Source: Augochlora pura
Lineage: Eukaryota; Arthropoda; Insecta; Hymenoptera; Halictidae
Length of the DNA: 64,000 nt
Assembly: GCF_028453695.1 (NCBI RefSeq)
Contig: NC_135779.1
Location: 806,001 to 870,000 of the forward strand
Reading direction: 5' to 3'
Shown: positions 24,776 through 36,200 of the stretch, in pieces
Numbering within the stretch: position 1 is the stretch's first letter
Layout of the letters: the number at the start of each line of letters is the position of its first letter
The notes under the pieces: generated by a model
What the model was told of the DNA's origin: nothing
The model's input: the letters and a program-made list of their open reading frames with translations, nothing else
The model's database searches: none
Made by a program: the position numbers and the translations under genes

Positions 24776-26548
24776 CGTCTCTGTAACGTTGAAAGCACTT
24801 AATTCGGCCGATTCTTGAAAAATTACTATTGTGCGCGGCCATCGGTGCGCACCGAGACTCTCTGTTGCCTCGACTGTTACTTTATGGGGATCGAGCGCTG
24901 ATAAAAATGGGGTGGACGCGCGTTGCGATGGGATGGCAGAGTCGGCGGAGGGTGTCTTTGAACGTCGATCACGATCGGATGGTACGGCAGATGGAGTTTA
25001 TCAGCATGGTTTGTCCATTCGCGACGCGAAAATCAACTCTGACCCATGGGGTGAGAGAGAGGGTGGCTCTTTATCCCCTAGACTCCCCTAGACTCTACAA
25101 GTACTCGTGCGCAGGCGTTTAGAATTATTCGCGGTAAAGGAGAAGTAAACCCTGCGAGTTTCTCGCTTTAGAAAATTAATAGAATTGAAATAATAAATAA
25201 TTTAATCATTTTGTTTCACTTAATTGACATGCTGCGACTATAATCAATTTTATTCGGTAATAAAAGATTAATTTTCGGTCAGTTTAAGTTCAATCGCGAT
25301 ATTCTTATTTCTCACATTATACTAATAGTTTAATGAAAATCGTCGCGCGATTAAAATCCAAAGACAATCTTCGTTTCTTAAGAACAAGAGAAACCCGATT
25401 GCTGTTTTATGTCGCCGAGCAAATTAGCTACTCGGAACGTGTCGGTTGTGGTTTCACCGGGCAACTATTCCACGGAACGACCGCCTAATAAAATGTACAC
25501 CGAGGCGGAAACTATTTCCGTTTCGGTTCTGCTCCGGCCTCGTTCGCCGCTCGAAAATTTATTCGGTGATTTTAATAAAATATTTCGGTGCGCCGCGCGA
25601 GGTCGGAGATAAGCCGGCGTTTCAGAATGGTCTCGGATATCTCTGCATTGAACTTTCTGACCCGCTCCCGCGCGCGATCTAAATTCTAGGGAAGCCAGCG
25701 CGTGGCCTTTAGGCGAAGGGTGTCCCACGGGGGAATGATCGAAAAGTATAATTCGGCCGGGTGATTTACGGCCGACATTAATTCATGAACCGACTTTCGG
25801 CGTTCCGTGGATTGCGACGATGCGGTCGTATCTCTAGGAGACGTTTATACCTAATCGATTCGAGCGTGAATCGTTGCTGCCGCGATTTCACCGAGAAATG
25901 CATTTTTTATCTGCGGCACGAGCTTGCGAAAAGAAAAATATAAAAAGGATCATTTGTTTTATAATAACGACAAGATCTCATCTATTTATGTCGTAATATG
26001 AGCTTCAATAAATTAATTAAATCTATTATAATAAGCTCGAATAAATTACTAAGATGAATTTATTCTACCACGCTTCAAAATTAACGTCGCCCTCTACCGC
26101 AATCGCTCTCCCGCGATCTTATTCGCACAGTTTCGAGCATCTCGGAAAGAAAAACCATCCGAGTACAGAAAAAGAAGTCATTCTTTCTTCGAAGTTGCAA
26201 CCCTCGACAGAAATCGAATACAGAAAACTCCGTTGAAAAGCCACTCCAATTAATAAACTCGAAGAAGCGCGTCTCCAGCGATTTCTTCCGAAAAAATAGA
26301 CGGGGCGATCCTTTCGCAAGATTTCCTCGTATCTCTCCCAAGGCTGAAGCATCCGGAGGGATGAAAAGCCGAGGAAAATAGGAGGCAGTCTCCTCTGTCC
26401 GAAGTGTCAGCTCTCGCAGCTAAAACGTAGAATCCACTCGCCGTTGAAAACCTTCTCGAATTAATAAATTTTAACAAGAAGTCCAGCCCTAATTTGCAGC
26501 GAGCTGATTATCCTCCCCTTGGCATTTTCTCGCGCCACTTCTCGCGAG
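24776..26548. other. No gene recognised; AT-rich islands
   Basis: Two AT-rich islands (25130-25400 and 25910-26070) stand out from the GC-rich surroundings. No terminal repeats were found that would make them transposons. Confidence 0.5.
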
Positions 26549-26670
26549 CGAGGGAGAGAGGAGGGGGGTTGGAAGCCGGGACGACGAGGAGATGGAGAAA
26601 GAAAGAGAGAAGGTGGAGGAAGGAAAAGAGAAGGTGGAGGAGGAGGAGGACGTAAAGAAAAGGGCGGAGG
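26549..26670 (+). repeat. Long polypurine tract with internal repeat
   Basis: About 120 bases, nearly all purine. GAGAAGGTGGAGGA occurs twice with GAGGAG-type units between. Mirror-like GA/GGA tracts can form triplex DNA. Confidence 0.85.
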
Positions 26671-28256
26671 TTCTCCGAGGCGTCAGCCTCCTTCACAGAT
26701 AAAAACGAAGCCTGACCAAGAAGGAAACGAACGAGGGAGGGTGGAAACGGTGGATAGAGGGCCCACCCTTCGTCGACCTGCCTCCACCCCCGAGCTACCG
26801 CTCGCTCGGACTACTAATAGGTCTCTTAATAAACGAGAGCACTCGCAAGCGACTCGATGCAATTTCTAATGAACTCTGCCCCTGCCCCGGAGGAACGGCT
26901 GGGAAAGGGCCGACAACGCTTGAAGAACAGGGTGAGCCCATACGGGGGCGCCGATAAACAATCCTAGACGACGCTCCTCTAATTGCCACTCGGTCGACAC
27001 CTGCGTCCGATTTTGCTCTTTCGTAGAGCTGCACGGTCATTAGCATCTGCAAATCAGAAAGACAGCGCTATCTAAGATGCTAACAACGACATTGTCAACG
27101 TTTTGCAACCCATTTTTCGCTTTTAACTTTGTGATCATAATTTCGGTTGAAAAAAGTCTACAAAATGTCGAGGAAATGTTTTAACTAGAAAAATGCAAAA
27201 AGTTAACATATTACAATATAATTTTCATACAGCCTTCTTTACTATAGGACGTAGCCAGTGATCATCGATTTTAAACACGCGCTTATTATACATACACCTA
27301 TTCGCGGACGGTTTCACCGGCAAAACTGTGCGTGAAAATGCGATTTCGATGCAACGCGGCCGTTTAGGCGTTTTCCACGGTCGACGGAACAAAGAGCGCC
27401 GTGTCGCAAGAGACACTCTCTCGCTACGTGGGAACAATTGTTTCTTGCTGTCCCGTATCGAAAATCTCTGCCTTCCTTCGACGGACCTCAAGAAGCGCGA
27501 CGCGGATTCGCGATCGATCACGGAATTTTTCGGTCGTGATCGATCGATCGTTTCCTTGTCGAAGGAGGCTGGCCGCCGCGCTGCCTCGCGCCGATCCGCG
27601 CGTGCCTGGCGGGTGGAAACGAGAGGAGGCCTGTTTTACATAAACGCTGTTGCCTCGGTGTTTTGCCGACCGTCTGCAGAGGAAATAATAAACGGGAAGC
27701 TGGGATAAGTAGATTGGATAAATGTCACCGATCTATTTTTACACCCGTCCGCGTTGCTGATTTCCTCCGGTCAAGATTATCCGTTCGATCGATCGTTTTA
27801 CGCAACCGTTTCTTGCGATCCGCTTGCGAGGCATTGGATCGCGGATCATTCGACGATCTCTGCTCCGAGTTTTTCCGAAGAAAGCGAGTGATTCACGGTC
27901 GCAAGCATTGATCTCCTCAATCTAAAATATTCTCGCGATATAGCGACCACAATGTGACGTTAGTTACAATTTTTTTTTATTAGTTACGGTTTAGTTACTT
28001 TACGATTTAAAAAATCAGGACGACCTCCTAATTTCCTGCATTATTTTATAGAAGAAAAAGGATTGTTAATATCACCTCTAGTATCATCGTGCTCCTGTAA
28101 ACCAATATACGTCGTTCCCACCGCGCGCCGTAAATCCATCGTTAAATGACCGCCCGCCGGTAGTTTCGATAAAAGATCGCACGGTAATGAAAAGCGTCAC
28201 GGTTCGACGAAATAAATGCCCGGGACTCGGGTGCAGCAGTCGAGGCAGCCTGGATA

Positions 28257-28268
28257 CCAAAGGGTTAA
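28257..28268 (-). mobile_element. CCAAAGGGTTAA element end
   Basis: One base off the family end GCAAAGGGTTAA. No partner was recognised upstream. Confidence 0.2.
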
Positions 28269-28624
28269 CATTCGATTCGTTGTCGGAACGATGAGAGCGT
28301 TTACCATATTTCCCGTCTCCAGTTTCGGAAGGGAAGTTGCGTCGCGTCGCGCCGATTAACAAGCAATCGTACACGTCGTTTGGCAGAGCGGGAATTAGCA
28401 TAGGCTCGAGAGCGCATTTGCTGTTCGTCCGGTGTAATGACGACGTGTACCAGCCGGGAGTTTTCCTCGACCTAATAACAGCGGCGCGAGCGCGCCATCT
28501 TTCTCCATCCGGTTTTCAACGGGAGAGCCGGCTTTTTCCGTCGCGGAACGGTATCAGTCGTCCTCTCGAACAACCATAAATATTCATCCCGCGGGCCGTG
28601 GACAAAGTTTCCCCGTTGCGACAG

Positions 28625-28652
28625 CCTCTCTCTCTCTCTCTCGCTCTCTTTT
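28625..28652. repeat. (CT)n microsatellite
   Basis: About nine units, one CG break. Confidence 0.9.
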
Positions 28653-29014
28653 CCTGGCTCTCCGTTCGCGCGCATATAAATCGATATTGGCATCTACGCC
28701 GACCTTCTTTCTCCCGAAAATGGCTCTCGCCCGTCTTCCAGCGACGGAAATGGGTTATCAATTCCGACGACTGCTCCTTTCTCTCTCCGCGGCTCCTTGT
28801 CCCTCGCGGGCGCAAGCCCCGTTTTTCGTACTTTTGTTAGACCGTCGTCGCGAAATTAGAACGGCCACACACGCGCGGCGTCGACGGGAATTTATCGTTT
28901 CCATTCGGTCCGGGGCCTTAGGAAATCCCTGGGTCTTCTCCTCGCGGAGACCTTGGACACACCGTTGCCGCCGACTGGATCATCGCAGATTGCCGCGAGT
29001 AATTTATCGAATTC

Positions 29015-29460
29015 TTTGAAGTCCTTTGAGAGTCCTCGAGCTCCGCGGAATGTCGCGCAGTCCATCGAGCGTCCTTGGAGGATGCTGACAAATTCAGCAG
29101 CCTTTTTAGGGACTTTGACCGATGCTCTCGCATGTTTGAAATCTCTCGGGCCATCGCGAGGCTCTGGAATCATGTAAGACTTGTTACAGAGTCATTGGGG
29201 ATCTTTTGGAGTTATCCGAGTCCGACGAGAGTCCTCGATTAGCCCCGGCAAACTCGAAGACCTCGTAAGAGAGCTGCGAAGTTCCCTTGACATATTTTTC
29301 AAATTTCCCGGGCTCTGCCTGGATCCTCCGAGAATTCTCGAAGGATTCTTGCAACCTCGTAGAATTTTTAGAAGGCCGCGGAAGTTCGGACTCGTTACGC
29401 AGACCTGCCGTGCTCCCTGGTTCTTTTACGACGCTTTAAACAAGCCTCGAAAGACTTGCT
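29015..29460. repeat. Possible degenerate minisatellite
   Basis: Phrases such as gtcctttgagagtcctcgag, gcgtccttggagg, gagagtcctcgatt, aactcgaagacctcg and gaattctcgaaggattctt recur at loosely 25-35 bp. Units are too decayed for a consensus by eye. Confidence 0.25.
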
Positions 29461-29959
29461 AAACGTTTCCTTCGGAATGTTCCGCGTCAATTTTCCTGCG
29501 CAGGGGCGCGGCGCACCTGGGAAATTTCGGGCTGTTTAATTTTGACGCGGCTGGAAATTCGGCCGCATTTGTGGGCCGGGAAGGAATGCGACTTTAATAA
29601 CTGGGCGCCGCGCTCGCATGCTCCGCGGTGACGTTGCGCTGATAAAGGTTAATGGACACTGAAATATTTCAGCTCCGTTGCGCAACCGCCGAGCGCGGCT
29701 AGCTTTATTTCCTATATACCGAGAGAGCCCGTCGAAGGTCATTAACATTTGCCGCGCGCGTTCATTTATTCGTAATCGGAGTTTATTCACGCGTCGGCGG
29801 CACCCGCTCGGAAGAAAAGAAACGCTCGCTGAAACCTGAATGTTAAGACGCGATTTGCGATTTTACCGTTCCGTTCTTACATTTGGGTTTAGGCTACGGT
29901 CACTTTGATTATTGCCATGTTTGAGGAGTTATTTTTAATGTTCAGTTTACGATTTAATT

Positions 29960-30390
29960 ACTTTACGGCACTGGTACGGCCGAGTAGTACCAGATGACAT
30001 ACCTGGGAAGGTTAGCGTGGCCGTACCGTCCTCCTGGCAAGCGACGTGACCTAAACCCGTATAGGGCACAAAGGGGCCTCGGGAACTTTGTTTTCTACAA
30101 TTTTCACGAGATGCAGCGGACGTCATTGTCAACGACGTCACGACTGTTTGGCGTTAGGCTGCCGAACCAATCGTCATCGAACCATTCGGAAAGTGTGCAT
30201 AATTGGTCGGTCCAGCGCCCCCCTATTTTTTGTAACTTCCTTGTGGAGGGGTTTCACCTCCACCTTTTAGCAAAATAATGAAAATAGACCTAGAATTCCG
30301 ACAACCGTCGATCAGACCACACCAGTTGTTTGTACATAGTTTGCTTTTATATTAAACCATAAGTGTTACTTGGTGACCAACTTTCTCACA
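29960..30390 (+). mobile_element. Possible solo-LTR or retroelement remnant
   Basis: The segment differs in texture from its surroundings. It contains an inverted repeat GGTACGGCC/GGCCGTACC at about 29972-30027 enclosing a second one, CTGGTAC/GTACCAG; two GACGTCA half-CREs (30119, 30134); a hairpin GTGGAGG/CCTCCAC near 30242; and ATTAAA at about 30351 followed by cttggtgacc, which resembles a tRNA primer-binding start. No target-site duplication or terminal TG..CA pair could be fixed, so the boundaries are guesses. Confidence 0.25.
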
Positions 30391-31186
30391 CCCTATCCTA
30401 CAATATTTAAATAACTTCGCTGAATATTGGGTTCAGCAGAAGACGTACATTCGGTGCGCAAATATTACCTGCGATCGTGTACGTACCCTTAACACTGAAC
30501 ATGCCTCGAACGGCGACAGTATCGAGCGGTTCGAGTCGATGTCCGTCGAGACGGTGCGATCGCAGGCGTCGATCATCGAATTTCGAGGCCGCCTCGGTCG
30601 CTTCCTCTGCGTGGAAGCGATACGCTTTCGCCGCGGCTCGGAGCTGCTCGCCGCGCCGAGCGTAGAAAGTGAAAGGACAATGGGTCAATTTGTCTTTACA
30701 ATCGTCGCCCTATCTCTCCATTGATCTTCCTCCTTCCACCGCGAGCAGGACTTCGTTTCACGATCGTTCTTCCGAGCGTTTCCTTCCTCGCGCCGATGTT
30801 CCGCGAGTCGGCCCGCGCCGTTCGAGCTGCAACCGTTGCGACAAAAACGAGGAGATCGAATGCGAAACGGGAAACGCGTTTGAACAACCTACGTGGAACG
30901 TCGCGTTCCTTTCGACTTATTAACATTGCTAGAAAATATCCGCAGTCTAGTCATTGGCATTTTCTTCTGAGAATTTCTGAAAATAATCCTCCCCAATCCG
31001 ACGGATCCGCGGATTATTAATAATTATCTATACGGCATTGCGAAACTTGTCAGCTGCTTTCGTCATTGCTCGACGAACAATTAAGCGAATTTCTGAAACG
31101 CGGGAGCGGTTTCTATCAGCGAAACGCGGCGTAAGGAATGTAAACGGTTGAATTTGTCTCTGTGGAAGTCGGGAGAATCTGTGGCA
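30391..31186. other. No gene recognised
   Basis: GC-rich stretch leading into the recursive splice candidate. No exon is visible upstream of it. Confidence 0.45.
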
Positions 31187-31219
31187 CTAACACGTTTGTT
31201 TCCTTTGTTACAGGTAAGC
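31187..31219 (+). other. Candidate recursive splice site (ratchet point)
   Basis: A CTAAC branch-point-like sequence at 31187-31191 is followed by the pyrimidine-rich tract tttgtttcctttgttacag, whose CAG ends at 31213. GTAAGC starts at 31214 with no base in between. The branch A at 31190 lies 23 nt from the AG, a normal distance. A 3' splice site fused to a 5' splice site is the signature of recursive splice sites known from long Drosophila introns: the upstream exon joins here, regenerates a donor, and the rest of the intron is then removed. A plus-strand host gene with exons outside the window is inferred. GTAAGC is slightly weaker than the usual GTAAGT. It could instead be the start of a small exon (next entry). 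Confidence 0.5.
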
Positions 31220-31298
31220 ATCTCGGAGTCTCGCGCAGTCTGTCGCGAGCACACCCGCCGCGAAGGCGTCGAGGCCGATTCAGGGGCAGCCGACGGAG
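31214..31298 (+). other. Possible 85-nt exon following the splice site
   Basis: From the acceptor at 31213 to a donor-like GAG followed by GTAACG at 31299 there are 85 nt, open in the first frame (begins VSISESRAVC). Recursive splice sites are often followed by such an exon, which is usually skipped. The peptide matches no family I recognise and 85 nt is not a multiple of three, so inclusion would shift frame. It may be a skipped ratchet exon, a genuine cassette exon, or chance. Confidence 0.2.
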
Positions 31299-31948
31299 GT
31301 AACGTTGTGCGACCTTGTTCGCGGCCCGATGTAAAACGCCGCTCGTTAATTGGATACGGCAATAGTTGCGCCACGCTATCGTCAATATTCATGAGAACAT
31401 CCGGCGAATAATTAGTCCGTTAACGTTTTCGGTTCTTTCGACGTCAGACCCAAATCCATCCTCGATGTTTATTCAACCCGTTCTCCGCGAGCCGAACGCA
31501 TCGACGCCGAAAAACACGAGGCGTTTATAATAAGACGAGGCGTTTCGTTTGTTTTAAAGGATAAAGAGATTAACCCCCCCTTGTGTTACGATCTCTTTCG
31601 AAACTCTCATTACCTGTTATACCTTTTTAAATTCAGGGTTCTAATATAATTGTTTCGTAGTTCAGAATTAATTGGAATAAATTGTAATTTGTTGAATAGC
31701 TCGTAATCGTAATTCCGACCAATTCTTATCAAGGTATAATGGAAAGGTTCGGATAAGAGGTCGAACGAACAACAGCCCTATATGTACTCGGTTCGAAAGG
31801 GAAACGTCGAAGTGGTAAAAAACGGGAGACCGTAGGGAAAGGAAGAAGCGGTTGGTTCGCGAGGCTCGTTCTCAGACGGGCAGCGACCCCGTCTCGGGCC
31901 GAAGACGAGCGGAAAAGTTGTCCGCGCGCGTTATCTGGTGTAATTCGG

Positions 31949-32014
31949 GCCGCGCGAGCGCGCGCGCAATTTCCCTCGAGTCGATCGGACGCGCGAGCGC
32001 GCGCGCGCACGCGG
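31949..32014. repeat. Twin alternating GC blocks
   Basis: The block GCGCGAGCGCGCGCGC occurs at about 31951 and 31990, 39 bp apart, separated by caatttccctcgagtcgat. Confidence 0.85.
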
Positions 32015-32367
32015 CCAAACGAGGCGGGAAAAGAATCGAGATATCGAGCGGGGCGGACGCGATCGAACCGGAGGGTTCTTTCAGTCGGCGCGCATGTCGT
32101 CTCTGCCTAAACGGGGTGTCCTTGTCGTCATGGTAACCTTTGCGCCGAGGGAGAGGGTGTTATCGGCGAGGCTCCGAGCGGGAGCGAGAGCCGCGATATC
32201 GCCGAGAGAACCGAGGGAGAGCCGTCGCGGCCGCCGCGCAAACGGGGCTGTGCCGCTATACCACCCTGCCGGCGTAATACCGATCCGGATCCAGGATCCC
32301 ACCGTCATCGAGCGTCCTCGTCATTTGTCATCGCCTGCCACCGACCAAATTCGGCGTCGAGTGGGCG

Positions 32368-32387
32368 CACACGCGCGCGCGCGCGCC
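32368..32387. repeat. CA/CG alternating tract
   Basis: CACA followed by seven CG dinucleotides. Confidence 0.85.
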
Positions 32388-32889
32388 ACCCTTCGAGCTC
32401 CGCCGCGCCTTTTCTTACTTCCAAGCCCCCGACACGCGTATTTTTTCAACGGCCTCCGCTTTTATCTCGCCGAGGATCGTTTGCTTTGCGGGTGCCACCC
32501 CTCTCTCTCTCCCTTTAACTGTTCTCCCTCGGATCTGTTTCAATTTATTAGAAATGCCATCTTTTGTCGGGCGGATTATTCGAAAAACGATTTACGGCCT
32601 TTTCTTCGAATAGATGACTTTTCGATTTCTGCGAGTCGATCGCGCAACGCTCGCCGGTAAGAAATACGAAAATCTAATTAGCAAAAGCATCTTTCCTACT
32701 AACGAGTCCTAATTAGCTCGGTGTGCCAGCGAATCCGGATCTAGTTCCTAGTGTCGCATTAAATTCCATTAACCCTGGGAACGAGTTCTGTCACGCGAGC
32801 TTAGAATGACGTCCGCGGAGCGAGGCAACGTTCGCCGCATTTCTTTCTTCAGCGATTTATAATTAAAAGCGAGAAGCACGTAGCGACTG

Positions 32890-32920
32890 TTCTCTCTCTC
32901 TCTCTCTCTGTCTCTCTCTT
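32890..32920. repeat. (CT)n microsatellite
   Basis: About 15 units with one TG break. Confidence 0.9.
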
Positions 32921-33150
32921 GGGAGAGCGTATCGGAGATGCGGCTTCCGAGCAGCGATATCTCGAGGATATCGACCCAGGGACGGCGCTCGAGCTATCTC
33001 GAATTCGTCTGGCCGCCACTCGGACCGTGGACAATCGATAACCGAAGCCGGCGTTAATCTTGCCCGATAATTAGGTGCCACTGGCTGTTCCTCGGATATT
33101 GACTTGCAGACGCCTCGATAGTTTACACGCATTCACGGACGGTTTCGCAA

Positions 33151-33180
33151 CGTCGTCGTCGTCGTCGCCGTCGCCGTCGC
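33151..33180. repeat. (CGT)n / (CGC)n trinucleotide array
   Basis: Six CGTs then alternating CGC and CGT. Confidence 0.9.
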
Positions 33181-33325
33181 TTCTCACCTCGCCTCGTCTC
33201 CTCGGTCACCGAATCGATTCCCGACCATTTAGCCGGTCTTCCTGGTCAACCTCCCTTTTGTCTTACTGCTCGAGCCGTCTTAGACCACTCCCGCGAAATA
33301 TTGTTTCCGCTAAACTTCCGCCAAT

Positions 33326-33385
33326 CGATTTCCCGCAATTCGAGCCGATTTTCCGCAATTCGAACCGATTTTCCGCCATTCGAGC
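33326..33385. repeat. 20-bp minisatellite, three units
   Basis: Three consecutive copies of CGATTTYCCGCMATTCGARC, with one or two differences each. Diverged half-units (cttccgcc, cttccgccaattcg) lie just outside. Confidence 0.85.
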
Positions 33386-33827
33386 CGCGATCGTCACTCG
33401 TCCGAATTCTTCCGCCAATTCGACAAACTCCTTGATTTCTCCTCGAAATATTTCCTCTTGAAAATGCGATCCATTTTTGGCAGATTTATTAATCTCGCCT
33501 AGGTTCAGAAACCACGACTAGAGCAGTAGCGTACACGGCGCGATAGTTGCGACAAAATGGCGTTGCTTCTTCTCGTGCTCGCTCGCAGGAACTGCAGAGG
33601 TAATAGCTGCTTGCTTGGGACTCTTAATGGAATCGTGATTGGCCGGAGAAGTCCATCTGGGAACGCTCCGTCAAGGAAAATTGATTCAGACTAGTCTGCA
33701 TTATTTCGGACGTAATGCTCGTGTGCTGCGATAAAGAAAATCATTTTAGATGATGCGAAGCAACGACCGGCTTGTTACGTAAAAGGATCGAACGTAATGG
33801 GTACAGGCTACTATGAATTAATAGAAG

Positions 33828-33848
33828 ATTATTATTATTATTATTATT
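33828..33848. repeat. (ATT)7 trinucleotide array
   Basis: Seven pure units. Confidence 0.95.
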
Positions 33849-34085
33849 GGAGCCGGCTGTTCTGGTGATTGCCGGAATGCTGGAAACGCAAATTTCTGGC
33901 GGGTTGCGTCGCGTGTACCGTGACTGATTTATAGGCTGCAACTACCGTTTTCACCGGGTGTCATCCGTGGGTTTTAGCCACTTTTAGCCGGCGCCCGGCG
34001 AACCGACCGAACGAACGAACGATCTTGTTGGTTTAGCCATCGTTGTCGCCGGGCCGACAATATCGCGGCCCGTTTCCCCGGGAAC

Positions 34086-34116
34086 GCGCCGCGCCGCGCC
34101 GCGCCGCGCCGCGCCG
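34086..34116. repeat. (GCGCC)n pentanucleotide array
   Basis: Six pure units. The same repeat recurs at 35249. Confidence 0.95.
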
Positions 34117-34370
34117 ATCGTTTCCCCGGTCCTCCCGGTTTTCCGTTCCGCCTCCAATTATTCCGCGGCCCGCAATGCTCGCTGTAAACTTGCCGCGGCA
34201 CTGCGAACGCAATAATAATCTTCGTTACACGGCTTAGCGCTGATGAAGCAACCTGTACGCCGGCTAAATCGCTTTCGCCGCGCTGGAACCATTGCTGTTC
34301 GCGGATTTTTACGCGCTTAGAACCTCCGCGAATTTATACAGAAAAGTGCGAGTCTAGATTTTTACAGACA

Positions 34371-34372
<2 letters not shown>

Positions 34373-34411
<39 letters not shown>
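34373..34411. repeat. (GA)n microsatellite
   Basis: Pure run of about 19 units. Confidence 0.95.
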
Positions 34412-34413
<2 letters not shown>

Positions 34414-34980
34414 TTTTAATTGCAAGAGAATGATATTTTTGGTCCACCAAAGACGCTGTATTTTTCTTTCCTGCTTTGGTGAAAATAGATTTTATTAGGC
34501 AACGAATAATTTGCTAGAGTTTGGCTTCTTTGGCGTTAAATGCGGAAATAAATTCTGCATATCCATAAATCATTAAACCAGAAGTATTCATACATTATAA
34601 TTACCTCACTGTACTCATCTCCCACAGGCGTGGATTATATTCTAATATATCCTCCGTGCACAGAGCAACAAACCTTCGCTTCGAAATGACCACTGGCAAT
34701 TTGATTAGATGTCCTTCCGCTTTGATCTTCCATTCAGTTCGAGCGATATCCTCGATTTTGCGTCCCGCGTCGATCAGAATTCATTCCAGGAGCTGCTTCG
34801 GCCGTGGGGGTTAATCCGTTCCCCGAAGGTGGCCGTAGGAATTCTTGGACCGAAACGACACTGGGATGAAAAGAGAACAAGAGATGGAGATGAGAGTCCT
34901 TGGACGGGCTAAGTGGAACGCGAGGATCGAAGGATGATGCCGGTCGCGACGAGACCAGACTAGACTAGCCTAGACGAGAC

Positions 34981-35019
34981 GAGAGAGGAGAGGAGAGAGA
35001 GAGAGAGAGGAGAGAGAGG
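34981..35019. repeat. (GA)n-rich tract
   Basis: GA units broken by GGAG. Preceded by agactagcctagacgagac, a decayed pentamer-like stretch. Confidence 0.85.
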
Positions 35020-35248
35020 CTAGTCGAGACGCGAGGAAACCGAGAAAAAGAGGCGCGCAGCAGGCCAGGTGCTCGGCTCCGGCTCGCATGCCGGCAGAAT
35101 CGCATAACTGCATTAATCCGTCCGTTCCCAGCGGGCTTCGGATTTGCGTCGACGTCACCGTCGGTGCTCCGGTTACGTCCAGCCAAGCAGCCAGCGTGAC
35201 AACGTGACCTTAAAGTCGGTTTCTCGTGCCACGACGAAAGTGGGTCCC

Positions 35249-35280
35249 CGCCGCGCCGCGCCGCGCCGCGCCGCGCCGCG
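35249..35280. repeat. (GCGCC)n pentanucleotide array
   Basis: Six pure units. Confidence 0.95.
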
Positions 35281-36178
35281 AAGTGGAATCGGACGGTTCT
35301 GCGGCCACGCGGGACAAAAATATAAAGTGCAAATATTCTCGTGGAATACCATCAGAACTTGTTCAATTTTGTATACGCTTATACAAGCTTACAGCTTCAT
35401 ATCTTTCTCTGTCGCGAAACTGTGTCCTATGATAGACATAGCAATATCGAGAAAAAGGAAAGAAAATCGCTTAGAAAATACGCTTAAATTCCTGAGAAAC
35501 ACTTTTCTATCACAGAAATTAAGCCTTTGTTCTCACCGCATAGAAATCCTTCTCATCATTTCCTCAAACAGTTCCGAATCTGGTACTTTTTATTCCCGTC
35601 TGATTGGCCGCTCTCGACACCGCGTTGCCCTCCTTTCGAGCAGGTCGTGACAATTTTAATAACACCTGACCCACCTTTGTAAAAATTGCGTCGCTCCTCC
35701 TCTATATAGAACCGAATAGACGTGTATTTCCACAGGTGGAACGATCGATCGGCCTCCTCCGAAAATATTTGTCACTGAATCTTTGATTTCAGTTTGCTTG
35801 GTCACCGTCGATTTCGTCGTCGAGTCCCCGACACGCGGCCTCGTTTCATTCGTTTCTCGTTGGGACGGTATCGGTAATTCCTCGCAGATGTTCCCACACG
35901 TGGACGATAGCTGGTTCGGTAGTCTGGCCGGAGGAATTCGTCAATTGGACAGCTCGGCTGATTAGACCGGTCGTCTAGTAATTGGAGATCTGGTTTCAAG
36001 CGCCCGTTCAGCAATTAGATCCTTTTTCTTCTTGCGAACGGGGGGCCGTATCTCCTCGCGTCGCGACCGCGATTCGACGTCTCTCCGCTACGAACATTTA
36101 ACTCGGTTTAATTCAATTCATATGTTCCGAGAAAAATCCGTTTTTTTTTTTTAAATATAGAGAAAGCTAATGTTAATA

Positions 36179-36200
36179 TTAACCCTTTGCGGTCGGAGCC
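36179..36200 (+). mobile_element. TTAACCCTTTGCGGTCGG element end
   Basis: This end matches the right end at 49.86 kb when compared strand for strand. I could not identify its partner. The next 100 bp are AT-rich. Confidence 0.3.

Larger units (their letters stand above)
26671..29014. other. No gene recognised
   Basis: AT-rich at 27060-27240 and 27920-28080. The rest is GC-rich with one CT run. Confidence 0.5.
31420..33325. other. No gene recognised
   Basis: AT-rich at 31540-31740, then very GC-rich. An open plus-strand frame at 32094-32660 (188 codons) is low-complexity and rejected. Confidence 0.5.

Noticed and set aside
24115..24798. 227-codon minus-strand open frame
   Set aside because: Much of it is translated GA/CT repeat.
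32094..32660. 188-codon plus-strand open frame
   Set aside because: Arg/Ala-rich low-complexity translation through a CG alternating tract. No family resemblance.
33570..33606. Acceptor-like tract, 11 nt, then GTAATA as a microexon
   Set aside because: The pyrimidine tract has many purines, and chance AG/GT pairs this close are common.
35720..35740. TTTCCACAG followed by GTGGAA as a recursive site
   Set aside because: Short pyrimidine tract and a poor donor.
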